NCBI GenBank assembly: GCA_947846985.1
Contig: CANTUZ010000008.1
Coordinates: forward strand, 23,827,352-23,891,351
DNA: 64,000 bases
Direction: 5' to 3'
Source of the DNA: Fratercula arctica
Taxonomy: Eukaryota > Chordata > Aves > Charadriiformes > Alcidae
The position numbers and the translations under genes were made by a program. Below, in pieces: positions 37,211 through 49,391 of this stretch. The notes beneath the pieces are model-generated. The model saw only the letters and a program-made list of their open reading frames with translations. It was not told where the DNA came from and made no database searches. Positions within the stretch are counted from its first letter, which is position 1. Every line of letters begins with the position of its first letter.

Positions 37211-38799
37211 ATGGTAGCTTCTGGCATTTACTCTGCTGAGTAAATCCAAGCCCTGCCTCCAAGGAATACTCGTTAGTACACAAATTAGTTTTCCCACCTG
37301 AAATAGCCCAGAGCTTCACAAAGGGAGGATTTTCTAGTGGTCCACGGACTGAAATGAAGAGACTAATGTCTTTAAAAGGCAGCTTAAGACACACAGGGAG
37401 TCAGCCTCGCCTATGTCCCAGTCATTCACTCAGTCCACAAAGGTCAGTGTCTGTAGTCCATAGAAATTTGGCATAGAAGAGTTGGTCCAACATAAGAAAA
37501 GTCCTGTGGTCTCAGACTAGCCACTGCCAAATTTCATAGCAGCTACAGAGACAGACAATTTGTGAAATTACAAAGAAGCGAGACTGATAGAAGGAAGAAA
37601 GCTGCGGTTTATCTCCATTTAGAGAATAACAATATTTTGTGTACTCAGTTTATTTAACATTTGCAAAACTGGGCAAGAGGGAACTGGACAAATGGTTTCT
37701 GCGCATTTTATAGCTATATAGCTAGTCACAATATTAACTAAGGTTCGTAAATTCCCTTAACATTTGTCTTTTTTGGCAAGTTGATGTTATAAGGCTCACA
37801 GAGCAACATACTTTGGTTTCAAAGGTGCTTTAAAGCAGCCACTCAATGTGCCTATGAGTCATATCTAAAGTCTTAAAAATACCCGGGCTTTTTTAAACCT
37901 TTGAAATATAATCACTTATGTAAATATAAGACATCTACTAATTTCCCAATATATGAAATTCATTATGCTAAAGATATTACTTTTTGTATGAAATACATGT
38001 AAAATATTTTGTGAATTGCTACGTCTGTGCTCCTCGCTAGCAGCAAATTACGAAGGCAGCAGAGAAAGGGTTTTTCATAAAGAGGTGCACAATCATCAGC
38101 TGTGTAGATTCCTGCCAACAAGCCCCACTTTCTCAACTTTGGCTCTATTTCATTTAGCACAGTGGCACATAACATCCCTCAGTTTCGGTACCTGCGTTAG
38201 GGTTCCCAGAGGAAAGCTGTCTTCCAGTGTTTTTCTTACCAGACACGGCTGCAGATTGCTGAAACGCAGGAGGAGACAATGCTGGCAAATCCTAAATTAA
38301 CAAACTTTTTATTTAAAACTCAACATTTTCATTTGAGGTGCTGACAAATAACTGGGTATCAGCAGGCAGACCACCAAACTTCACAATTAGACATGCCAGT
38401 ACAGAAGTACCCTAATTACACAGTATAAGATTTTTTTTATACACAGATATACACAGATTTTTTTTTATTCTAAACTCTACAGAAAAGGGAGCAGTTGGCT
38501 AAATTAGACAAAATTAATGAAAAAAAGCAAACACAATATTAGACAGGCACATTTATCCTTCCTGAATTCAACCATTAGTAGTCTGTTTTGCTGATGAGTA
38601 GCAACAGGCTGGCTCAGCGCTAATTAAGCCAGTCATTATCACAGCTAGGCGTTAACAGCCTTTAAACTTCTCACTCATTTCTTCTCCCATTGGTTCCCAG
38701 GAAAAGCATTTGCCCTTTTTAATCCAGATAGCAAATAGGCTAGAACAAAAAATTATCCTGTTTAGGGCTGTTAGCCAAGAGGTTAAAAAGAGAAAAGCC

Positions 38800-39065
38800 T
38801 CCCACCTCAAGGCACCCCAAAGGATGCACCGGAGCATCTGGGCCGGGGTGATGGAGGGGGGCAGCTGGTTCAGGGGCTGCTGACATCTGCTAACATGGCA
38901 AAGGTACATGATCCCAGGGTGGATTCCCCAAGACCTGCAGAGACCTCCATGGAGCTTGCGTCCATCTTCCCAGTGGCTGCAGGTGATGTTCAGACAGTTG
39001 TTGATGCTACACAGACTGATGCGTTGCAACTGAAGCGGGGCGAGGGGGGGCAGGGAATGTGTTTC
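38800..39065. other. GC-rich island with G-quadruplex motif
   Basis: This patch of roughly 265 bp is clearly richer in G and C and in CpG than anything else outside the CR1 copies. It contains G-runs at 38840-38876 and a run at 39037-39055 (GGGG, CGA, seven G, CA, GGG) that fits the usual four-tract quadruplex pattern. A 125-codon minus-strand frame (38652-39029) and a 62-codon plus-strand frame (38895-39083) cross it without recognisable domains. It could be a small CpG-rich promoter or exon, an unrecognised LTR or retrocopy fragment, or a chance isochore spot. Confidence 0.5.
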
Positions 39066-41320
39066 TCCCTCGTTGCTGTGTGAAGATAAGCTTTTACATG
39101 TCGTGATAATGCAGCAAGATGTGGAACGTCTGTTTCATTAAATAACGTTATTAAACTGACTGTCTCACAGCCTTGGTGACAGTACAGAGATACAAAGCTT
39201 CATTTTAAATGAGTACCATTCTGAAAGTAATTTGAGGAACAAAACAAAACAAGGGAGAGCTGTAACATCCACAGTGTTCCTAATTAAGACTACAAGTTAC
39301 ATGTGGCTTTCCTGACACATCTGAAAGCTGAACTTGAATACCCCAAACTCTGAAGACGTCAGGTAAGTCCCTGGGATATCCAAAGAATTTCCTGAAATAA
39401 TGAAAAGGACTGGATCTTGCAACCTTCTGTATAATACAAAGAGAAAAAAATCCTAATGAAATCTAATAACAATAATTCAGGGAAAAAATGCCACTATCAA
39501 AAAAGCCTTCTTTCTTCCTAAATGATGCAAGAATAGTACATAAGTCTCAGCATGGAGGACTCCTCCATATGAAGAAATTAACACAAAGATATTTTAAATG
39601 GCTAAGACTTAAACCCAGTCATTGAATTAATGATTCTGTTGTGGTGATGCACAAAATATCATTCCTCAAACACAAGGACTCCCTCAAATGAGTTTCTATT
39701 CATCAATATAAATTAACATCATTTAACATGCAGGTTCTCCCCTTATTTGTCAGTTCAGAACATTCAAATTTTCAAGCTGACCACCTGAGATATTATAAAG
39801 AGCACAGAATTCTTAGAGTACATCTTAACTGGAGGAAGTTGCCAGTCACCAGTATCCACATGATCCAAGTCTTACCATGGGACGACTGTTCTGAAAGGAC
39901 AAAAACATTTTCTAAGAACGCAGAAACACAGTAGTCCCATAATAAAGCAATGGACATTTTATAAACATCTCTGCAGGCAGGCAAATTGGGACATACCATT
40001 AGGAAAAAAAAACAGAAGCTTCCTTTATGCTTTTAAAAGACTTCAGCAAATATCTTGAATGGTCTTCCTAATCATAAAAAGCTAACTTAAGCCATGTTTT
40101 TGAATTGTAAATCCCTTTTGTTTACCTGTCTCCTAAGTATATGTTATTAAGAATCACAAAGGAAAACCAGAGATGTGGAGCACAGCAATTGGTGCCGTAT
40201 TAACTGAATCATCACGTTTGAATGACTAGCAATCAGAGTGGACACAAGTTTTTAAAGATGACTAGAGAGATCTCAAAAAGAAAGCTACCTGACTTCAGAA
40301 AGGAAAAATCTACCCCTAACTTTGAAGCCATGATTGCAACCATTTAACAGGGCAGATGTGCTTCATGGTGTGCCTTGGAGTCTGGGTTCTCCTAACATAC
40401 CTCAAGTGGCTTCTGGAGCACATTGCACCTCCTCTCCCTTCCAAGCACCGTGGGTCCCATCACTCGTACTCACCACACCAAGGAAAAGAATACATCACCA
40501 GTTCTGGCCTAACAGCGCTGGCAGTCAACTGAAGAACAGCGTTAAGTCGCACAATGAAAAGACAAGCAGAGAGAATCCAAATATTTGACAATATAGAACA
40601 AGTCTGGGAGGAACAACTGCAAGTTCACTTGAAGATTTAGACAAGCCTGGCACCAAGCCGCTCAACACTGTGCTGTTGTGTGAACAGGCATTTATCTAAA
40701 AGTTGAAATGCCATGTGCCACAAGGCTCAACTTCTACTTCGGAGCTCAATCTTCCTTTAAAAGTATCTAATCCTTACTTTTGAATGTACAAAAAGCATAC
40801 AATGTAACAGTCCCAATTTAAGAATTTCTGAAACACATAGGCTAGAAGAGCTTATTTTTCAAGCCTTCAAAAACTACATAAATATCAGTGAAAATAAGGA
40901 TGTGGCTCATCTGCTGTATAGGTGCTGCACTGATATAGAATATGTCAAGCTACTGAAACACAAAAGAAAGGGTTTTTTTCCGTGCTAGAATATTTTGCTT
41001 ATTTTCTTTCAGCCACTAACAAAATCACTGATTATTTATTGTTGGTTCTTGTGAGGTTTTTAAAGGAAAAATTATCCACAGAAGTATCATATAAAACTAA
41101 CTACTTTGAATAGTAGAACCATGCAAGTAATTAAGTTGGATGAAATTATTTTTTCTCATTCCAGTAAGTTTGGCAAGATTTTAAAATATATTTTCTAAAG
41201 AAAATGACATTATTAACAACAGATAAATGTTTTTTAAAAGAAGTAAACCAGCTCAATTGTTTTCTGTGCTCTCCTAAAAAACTGACAAAACTTACATAAC
41301 TTTTAATGTCCTGGTTCTGC

Positions 41321-41347
41321 TTTTTTTTTTTTTTTTTTTTTTTTTTT
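41321..41347. repeat. T-run, 27 bases
   Basis: A pure T homopolymer. Read on the minus strand it would be an A-tail, but no retrocopied gene is recognised beside it. Confidence 0.9.
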
Positions 41348-43558
41348 ACATCTTGATACTTAATGTCTGTACAAATCCTCCAACAGGTGCCATCTGTATA
41401 TGTATAAAAATTCTTTTTACTGGATCAGCCTTCCAGATCAGGGCTGTTCTCTGCTATAAAGAAGGCATCTTCTAACTGTATCCAAATCAGTAGCTGCAGG
41501 AAGAAGCATGGGGAGACATAATGGGCAAGAGAGAGACATTTCCTATTACACAGAGGCAGTTACATTAATGATTGAAAAAAATGCAGCAGGTGCACTGCTG
41601 ATAGTTCTTAGTCTCTCACTATCAGGTATGCAAATATTTGCATATATAAAAAGCACAGCATTCTGGTGCAATCGGTAAACAATGGGACCATTTCCAGGTG
41701 ATTTGTACATTAGGAATGGTACATCTTCCTCATTAGATTAATTGAGAACTAGGCAAGATAGCGATTGTGCAGATGTCACCAAGTGCTGCACTGATATGCA
41801 CAGCTGTCAGCATCAGGTATGGTGCCATTGTGTTTAATGCTTACATTGCCTGCATGTGACAGTCTCAGCAACGAAATGCTCTTTAGGAATACAGCAGAAA
41901 TATGGCTGCTTTCTCCAAAGAAATTAGATGGCTCCAAATCACCTAGCTGCCAGAAAATTGCTTGAGTTATAGAACTTGAGACTTTCAGAGCAGCAGGAAT
42001 AGATAATTTGCCAGAGTTCAGCAAAAACAGTAAAAAGGAGCCAGAGGGACCTGAGCTAGGTTTACTTAATGTTCCAAAGGGATATAGAATAGACTGCTTT
42101 TCACAACTGAAATATATTCATTTGCAGTTTCAATGAAATACGATTAGCCATGGGAAATCAAGGTTGATTCATGGAAAAGGACAAGTTTTTTGAAATATGG
42201 AAAATATGGAAAACTTCAGAGTCATTCTTTTTGCAAGACCAGAACAACAAAGCAGATCTGATTTCTGATTTGTGATTAGATTTTTCAGTAACGAGTCAGG
42301 TAAAAGTCTACCAGAAATGATACAAATTGTGGATTGAAAATTATACAGCTTGTTCAGTAGGTTGTTTTGAACTACGTGAGCAGTATCAGATATGCTTATG
42401 CAAGAGAAAAAGCCACACTGATTTATGTCAGATGTCCCAATCGTGACTTATCATAAGAATAATTTGTATAACCCTTTTTCATGTAGGAGTCTCCTGTGTG
42501 TGTAACCATCTTTTTTAAACCACTGTGCAAGTGTCTTAACATCTACACTGTACCCAGTGTGCAAAGCCATAACACTGAGTAAGTAATGATGCGTGGCATT
42601 TAAGGTCCACCATGCGCATGTCAGAATGAGAAATTTATAAATTGACTGTGACCCACAATAGCATAAAAAATATGTATCTATTAAAATATACATTAAGTCC
42701 ATAGTGACAGATCAAAAAAATAGGAACCTAGCCCTAAATTCCTCCTAAAATACCTAGAGCAACATTCATATTTCATCATTGCCCACAAATACCAATACTT
42801 TCCATTCAATAAGATCAAAAAACCACTAGAATCCACCAGCATACAAGTCCCTTTACCCTCACATTATGAAAGCCCTGCTAGAGTATTCTTATACATTGCA
42901 TATACTTAGAACTTAGCAGACATAGGAAGAAGTAATTTCTTATAGAAAAGTTAGGAGTTGAAAGGTGAGGAAGGGGATATTTTAATACTAATTTGATTGC
43001 ATTCAGCCACCAAGATCGCTACCCCAGTATTTCAGGGATCCTCCTAAACTTAACACTCTTGTATATTCCAGGATAATGGTGAAGTTGTTCCTCTAAGCCC
43101 TCATGGCAATGCTGCCCTTTTCTGTCTACATAGCTTCAAATACTTCTCCAAACTTTAAAAATGGTTCCAACTTTATCATGTTTTCACCAATGACCAATTT
43201 CTTATCATAAGTCTCTCAAGGAAAGCAGTTTATTTATCAAGTCACAAATCATTCCTCTCATTTTGATGACTTCTGATTTAATAAACACACGTTCAGCACT
43301 GATTCCCCAGTACTCATTTACTGATTATTTCATTATCAGCCTAAGAGCAAACATTGAGAAGACTTAGCTTGGTTTATTGTCAAGCTGATTACTTTTCCTA
43401 TGCTATCGTTTAAATTATGTAGGAATGTGTTGACAACTTTGTTCTCTTCCAGTGATTTGTTATTTGATGTTGCTTCCAGTATTAATTGTGCATTATTAAA
43501 AATTCTAATAAAAAGGTGACACGACTACTAGTACATCCATATAGACTTACATTAATTT

Positions 43559-43580
43559 AAAAAAAAAAAAAAAAAAAAAA
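43559..43580. repeat. A-run, 22 bases
   Basis: A pure A homopolymer in AT-rich DNA, with no parent sequence recognised. Confidence 0.9.
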
Positions 43581-44596
43581 GACGAAGAACCACCAAAGGC
43601 AGTAAATACAATTCCTTCAACCAAATTAGTTAGAATACACTATTTAGTTTGCTGCCTTGGTGAATTTGCCTAAACGCTTCCTCTAAATTTTATTGACAGT
43701 ATAATGCTGGTTCTAACAGTCAGCTCTTCAGTATATTAATAGAACTCATAAATGTATATAAAATATTAAAGAAGGTTGGCATTTGTTACTGCTAAAAAAA
43801 CCTGTATGCATTGAATTCTAATGCAATGGTTAGCATCTCTACCATGGCCAGCAGTGAAGACCTCCACAAGAAAAGTGTATTATGGCCTGTATTTGCATAA
43901 ACACTTCCAGATCTTGTTCATAATTTTAGACCGGTTCTATTTAAATCTCTTATCTAACTATCCAAGAATTATTACTTTTTCAAGTAGTATTACAAATGAA
44001 ATCCCACTCCTCAGACTAACATAGTTCCACACCATGAGTTCCATAATTGTGGCTGAGAATTCGGTTCACAAGTCTTAATTTTAAAAGGACATTCATACAC
44101 AAACCAACACATCCTACCAACTACTTCAATATATTAAAAAAGCCTGATAGCACTATGGAAAAGACCATATCAGTCACATTAATGATTTAATCTAGTATTA
44201 CACGCAGAAGCACAAGAGTTTTAAAAGGAAATTGCAGTTTTGATTGTTTTATTGTTGGAGAAAAGGAGTGTTAGGATTATTGATTCTAGGTGCAGAAGTC
44301 TTTAACATTTCACTGTGCTGTTGTAGGCACCTTATTTTTTTTTTTAATTTTACTTTGCTCTCAATTTTTTTTTTAAATGTCCAGGTAAAAGACAGAGACT
44401 GTGCAACAAAAGAACCATGCAAAAAATGTATTCTTAAATTTAGACTGTTAATTTGTACATTAAAGTTAGATCTTGTCTCTACTGTTTTTGAGTATTTGTA
44501 CATGTAATTCTATACAACCTAATGCTCAGTTTTCATGACAGTTCCTGGCAGCAAATTTCATAAATTGCCATGCATCATTTAAGAAGGGTGGAGGAG

Positions 44597-44625
<29 letters not shown>
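44597..44625. repeat. A-run, 29 bases
   Basis: The longest homopolymer in the window, preceded by a purine-rich AAGAAGGGTGGAGGAG. A perfect hairpin follows 16 bases later. Confidence 0.9.
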
Positions 44626-44628
<3 letters not shown>

Positions 44629-44641
44629 ATCAATTATTATG

Positions 44642-44667
44642 ATGTTGATGTTGCCAAACATCAACAT
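44642..44667. repeat. perfect hairpin, 11-bp stem, 4-nt loop
   Basis: The arm ATGTTGATGTT (44642-44652) pairs perfectly with AACATCAACAT (44657-44667) around the loop GCCA. It has no T-run typical of a bacterial terminator role, and the stem is too short for a microRNA precursor. Confidence 0.9.
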
Positions 44668-44969
44668 TTTTTCTCTCACTATCGTACAATCATTTTCATG
44701 TGGAAATAAACTTACTAAACTACTGACTTAAAAGGTAGCATTTCTCTCCTTCAGAGAATTTACAGTTAGGGGGTGAGGGAACCCAAACTCCTTACTTTTC
44801 AGCCAATTACTACAGAAATACATTTTGGCATGAGCCCTTTATGCCTTCAGGAAACCTACACTGTAGATACCTCTTTGTCAGGTTATTTTCAAATAAGTAA
44901 TTTTTTTCCAGTTGATACTTTTGAAATGCAGACCATTTCTGAGGTAATCGTTCATTAGTTCAGATGAGC

Positions 44970-45382
44970 ACAAGTCTTATGAGGAGTGGCTGAGGGAGCT
45001 GGGGTTGTTCAGCCTGGAGAAAAGGAAGCTGAGGAGAGACCTTATCGCTCTCTACAACTACCGGAAAGGAGGTTGTAGAGAGGTGGGGGTTGGTCTCTTC
45101 TCCCAAGTAACAGGCGATAGGACAAGAGGAAACAGCCTCAAGTTGCACCAGGGGAGGTTTAGGATGGATATTAGGAAAAAAATTTTCACTGAAAGTGTTG
45201 TCAATCATTGGAACAGGCTGCCCAGGGAAGTGGTGGAGTCACCATCGTGAGAGGTATTTAAAAGATGTGTAGATGTGGTGCTGTGGGACATGGTTTAGAG
45301 GTGGACTTCGCAGTGCTAGGTTAATGGTTGGACTCAATGATCTTACAGGTCTTTTCCAAACTAAACGATTCTATGATTCTAT
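44970..45382 (+). mobile_element. CR1 LINE 3' fragment, third lineage
   Basis: This is a CR1 3' fragment carrying the C-terminal domain of ORF2 and the 3' UTR. The open frame reads [20 protein letters not shown], then [17 protein letters not shown] and [14 protein letters not shown], and stops at a TGA at 45248-45250 where related copies continue. The 3' UTR has the wording GGTTAATGGTTGGACTCAAT and GGTCTTTTCCAAACTAAACG and ends ATTCTATGATTCTAT. This is clearly different from the other copies and marks a third CR1 subfamily in the window. The 5' junction is near 44970, within ten bases or so. Confidence 0.92.
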
Positions 45383-48227
45383 ACTCTGCCTTCATATGTA
45401 CCCCTCTCTCCACCATTCCACGACACAAGTAAAACAATACTGATTGCTTTCCCAAAACTTGTTATTAATGTATTTAAACTTGTTATTAATGTAACTTCTT
45501 TCACTAAGCATATATAAAAGTAGCAAAGGGGAAAACAAGGCTATTGACTAAAGTTAAGCCTGAATTCAACCTATGGCATAAAGAGATTTATTTTCAGCAA
45601 CTTCCCAATCCTTGTGCAGTGTGTTACCAACCTACTACCCTATCCAGTCTCTCAGTTCACAGCACAGCATCATCAGAATTCCCCCATAAAGATGTGACCA
45701 TCCCTATTGCTACTCCATCGTTTCCTTCCCTGCCAGCTATCTTAAGTGGTGATGGATATTTGATGTGGGTCTGTTACGTCTGTCAAGTGTCAAGAATAAA
45801 TTTTCTAGGCAAAGATGTAATAAAGTCATTAAAATTGATCTTAAATTGTTTTTCTTGCTAGAAAATAGAAAGAGGGTAAACAGGCCTGTGGCAGGATGAC
45901 TGTAACAAAACACCCCAAACAATATTTGGTGGGAAGGATCAGAGTCGTCATGGGACAAGAATCTCCAAGTGAAAAAAATGAGAACGTATTTTGCAGGCTT
46001 GGGCCAATACTGACATATATTTTCTCCTTGTAATGCCTCAGATAGAGGAAAATATCCTGAGCTGTGCTATTTTTGCGGAGTTTCTCTTTGCTTTCTGATT
46101 TAGTATAGGTCAATACAATCCGTAGACCATGCTTTATATCAATGCCTTTGTAACATTTGGGAGTGCAAACCCCACAGGGTTCTGTCACCACAGCTGCATT
46201 CTAGATGCATGCTTTGGCATTCCTACCCTTCTGAGCTGGTTTTCCAATGGAAAAATTCCATGGTTGAAAAAGAAATAAAAAACTCAGTATATTTCTACTG
46301 ATTTCTACATAATTATAGTCCAAATAAGAGTGACAGAAGCTGGACACTATTATTGTTCATATGCCAGTTAAAGATAATCAAACAACAGCTAGTAGTACTG
46401 TAACCTGTAACTTTATTACTTCTTTTGCCATACTGAAGCATACATAAGTCAAGCCACAAAAAACAAACAAACAAAAACCTACAAGTCATGCTGAACAGCG
46501 ATTCATGTATCTGCTTCCTTATCTACAGTTGAGTAAAATAGTTAAATACCCAGTAGTCTCATTTTGAATTGGGTCAGACTGTTGCCTAACTTTATTTTTT
46601 GACCTGTTCTTTTCTTGAGAGCAAATTGGCTTCAGTATTGATTTCTACAATGGGATACAGAATGCATGCTACTGAAAAACATGAAGTGGTTCCATTCTGA
46701 TCTTCAACATTGACCATGAAGTGCCTGGTACTATAAAAAGACTTTCACACAGTTACTTAAATTTGGGGATATTTGACCTGTCCTATGACTTCAATGGCTA
46801 CTTGGCTATCTGCATTCTGCGAGTGTATTAATAGCATCTGCCAGGCCAGAGCAGAGAATAGAAGCTTTTACTGAAGGCTTTTTTCTGCAAAACACAGGAG
46901 TGCAATTTAAACTGTCCTGGTTACTGTCACAAAAAAGCTGGTGACAAAAAAATTAGAAGCCAACTGGGCTGGATGCAAGCATGAGGACTTGATGAGGAAG
47001 CAAAAAGTATGCTATGAAGCATGAAATTCCATTCTTTTAGTATGCTCTAGGAACAAAACATACAAAAACCTGCACGCAATCCACCCAAAACTATAGGGCA
47101 TCTGACATTCTTGATAGTCTTCTTATATATATGACAGAGGTGCTTCCAGTGTTTTCAAAGAACTTCAGTAGTGCCTCTATTAACCTGTTAACCTGCACAG
47201 CTGGGAAAAAATGGTATTTTCCTCCTATTAAAAAAGAACAACATAATTTAGGTTAATTCTATGAGCTATGCAAAAGCTGCACAAGGTTAAGCTCTTTGTA
47301 TTTTCAGAAATTGTTCTGAATAGCACTGTCATGAAAAAGATTTGGGGAGGGCGACATTTTTTTAAAGTGTTTCAATTAAGTGTCTAGCATTTGCAATTAT
47401 GGAGTTTTGAGAGGTTGAAGCAGCAACGTGCACTCATTAATTTATACAGCAATAACAGTTTTGGCATGAGGTTAGAATCTCAGACTAATAAACAGATGAG
47501 CAGGCAAAACTTTCTCACTGAAAAAAGAACAGGCCTCTGTAGGCTTTCTTGCAAAGTCTGTAACTAAAAAATACACAGAGTGATTGATTGGAAGACCTTC
47601 TCCAACCTTGTGGGATATGTGTGTGTGGGAAGGAGGCAAGCATCCAGGAACAGGACAAGAAAAGAATTCCATCTGGTTACACATGCAGACTTCTGCTTTT
47701 ACTGCAGTTAATGAGCTACAGGTGAAGTGATGAAAAATTGACACTAGTGTATGAGAAAATACTAAGACTGCATTTACTTCATGTTGGACTTTTATCACAG
47801 TCTTCCGAATTTCAAAATATTTTACAAATATTAATTATGAATAACCTTGCAAAACTTTGCAAGAAAGTATCCTGGTATAGTAAATTTGACCACATTTTAT
47901 GAAGTTCTGAATAAAGATCAACTAGTTTCTGCAAACCATTTTTGAAGTGCTTCTCAAGGGTTCCACAAAGAAGTATGTATGTTCCCAATAGAGTCTGACA
48001 GAAAAATACAGTATCACCATCTGAGAAAAGAAAGCTGTCTGGGGGCTTTTATGACATAAAAAAAAGTTTATTTATTCATCTTTTACAGGTTTAACTTACA
48101 CATCAAATAACCCCCGTGGTGACTGGCATTATAGTTATTCCAGCTGGTACAGTTACATTTTAGCAAGTAACATTTAGCCTACTCTATATGAAATCTGGTA
48201 TCTCTCAAGTTTCTTACAAGTGAAGGG
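45383..48227. other. single-copy DNA between two CR1 copies
   Basis: No gene is recognised. An 18-bp direct repeat (45455-45472 and 45476-45493, period 21) lies just beyond the CR1 fragment. A minus-strand open frame of 116 codons spans 45841-46191 and another of 108 codons spans 47472-47798; neither has a recognisable domain. Confidence 0.55.
45455..45493. repeat. 18-bp direct repeat, period 21
   Basis: AAACTTGTTATTAATGTA occurs at 45455-45472 and again at 45476-45493, separated by TTT. It is a local tandem duplication just downstream of a CR1 end but not flanking it, so it is not a target-site duplication. Confidence 0.9.
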
Positions 48228-49293
48228 TAAAGTGGACAAGGGAAGAGCAATGGATATCAGCTACCTGGACTTCTGCAAGGTCCCGCACAACATCTTTCTC
48301 TCTAAGTTGGAGTGATACAGATTTGATGGGTGGACTGTTTGGTGGATAAGGAACTGTCTGGATGGTCACATCCAGACGGTAGTGGTCAATGGCTCAATGT
48401 CCAGATGGAGAGGGGTGACAAGTGGTGTCCCTCAGGGATCCGTACTGGGACCTGTGGTGTTCAATATCTTCATCAATGACATAGACAGTGGGATCAAGTG
48501 CACCCTCAGCAAGTTTGCCGATGACAACAAGCTGAGTGGTACGGTCAACATGCCAGAGGGATGGGATGTCATCCAGGGGGACCCCGATGAGCTAGAGAGG
48601 TGGGCCCGTGCGAATCTCATGAAGTTCAACCAGGCCAAGTGCAAGGTCCTGCATTTGGGTCAGGACAATCCTCATTATCAATACAGGCTGGGGGATGACG
48701 TGATAGAGAGCAGCCCTGCAGAAAAGGACTTGGGGGTACTGGTGGATAAAAAGCTGCACATGAGCCAACAATGTGCGCTTGCAGCCCAGAAGGCCAACTG
48801 CATCCTGGGCTGCCTCAAAAGAAGTATGGCCAGCAGGTCGAGGGAGGTGATTCTCCCCGTCTACTCCGCTCTCATGAGACCCCACCTGGAGTACTGTGTC
48901 CAGCTCTGGAGTCCTCAGCACAAGAAGGACATGGACCTGTTGGAATGGGTCCAGCAGAAGGCCACAAAGATGATCAAAGACCTGGAGCGCTTCTCCTATG
49001 AAGACAGGCTGAGAGAGTTGAGGTGGTTCAGCCTGGAGAGGAGAAGGCTCCGGGAAGACCTTATAGCAGCCTTCCAGTACCTGAAGGGGGCCTATAAGAA
49101 AGCTGGGGAGGGGCTGTTTGCAAGGGCATGTAGTGATAGGACAAGGGGCAATGGTTTTAAACACGAGCAGGGTAGGTTTAGACTAGATATTAGGAAGAAG
49201 CTCTTTACACTGAGGATGGTGAAACACTGCAACAGGTTGCCCAGAGAGGTAGTGGAGGTCCCATCCCTGGAGACGTTCAAGGCCAGGCTCTGA
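48228..49293 (+). pseudogene. CR1 ORF2 partial reverse transcriptase, nearly open
   Basis: This is the partial CR1 RT plus C-terminal domain. A single frame is open for 303 codons from 48382 to the stop ending at 49293. It contains motif [15 protein letters not shown], an intact motif C F-A-D-D at 48514-48525 (followed by Asn where Thr is usual), [17 protein letters not shown] and [13 protein letters not shown]. The frame is also open upstream except for one TGA at 48313-48315, in a place where CGA (Arg) is expected, which suggests CpG decay. Near motif A the sequence reads YLDFCK followed directly by VPHN: the A-F-D segment is gone by an in-frame deletion of about 12 nt. It lacks the endonuclease and RT fingers, so it cannot be functional. 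The open frame fits a younger insertion. Confidence 0.85.
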
Positions 49294-49391
49294 GCAACCT
49301 GATCTAGTTGAAGATGTCCCTGCTTACTGCAGGGGGGGTTGGACTAGATGACCTTTAAAGGTCCCTTCCAACCCAACACATTCTATGATTC
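48228..49391 (+). mobile_element. CR1 LINE fragment, RT to 3' end
   Basis: This CR1 copy of about 1.16 kb begins inside the RT just before motif A and runs to the 3' octamer end (ATTCTATGATTC). It has the longest open frame of any CR1 copy here. The 3' UTR carries GAGCAACCTGATCTAGTTG and ACCTTTAAAGGTCCCTTCC, matching the stub at 29.05 kb. The run of seven G near 49332-49338 looks like an expansion within the usual GGGGTTGGACTAG block. The 5' junction is approximate. Confidence 0.93.

Larger units (their letters stand above)
29184..44969. other. single-copy DNA with a GC-rich island
   Basis: This is mostly AT-rich, gene-free sequence. Exceptions described separately are minus-strand open segments near 29.5 and 30.6 kb, a 22-bp palindrome at 30366-30387, a pyrimidine-rich tract at 37106-37210, a GC-rich island at 38800-39065, a 27-base T-run at 41321-41347, A-runs at 43559-43580 and 44597-44625, and a hairpin at 44642-44667. 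Nothing else over 300 bases can be named. Confidence 0.5.

Noticed and set aside
36946..37227. 93-codon minus-strand frame starting with a basic region
   Set aside because: Its composition comes from the pyrimidine-rich tract at 37106-37210, so it is low-complexity and not coding-like.
39240..39362. CAG|GTAAGT donor-like site at about 39360 on the plus strand
   Set aside because: No convincing acceptor or open frame precedes it, so it is treated as a chance match.
43559..44625. Long A-runs as tails of processed pseudogenes
   Set aside because: No spliced gene sequence is recognisable upstream of either run, and CR1 machinery does not depend on poly-A; they look like simple homopolymers.
48592..49164. 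190-codon minus-strand open frame inside the CR1 at 48.2 kb
   Set aside because: It is the antisense shadow of the open RT-region frame on the plus strand.
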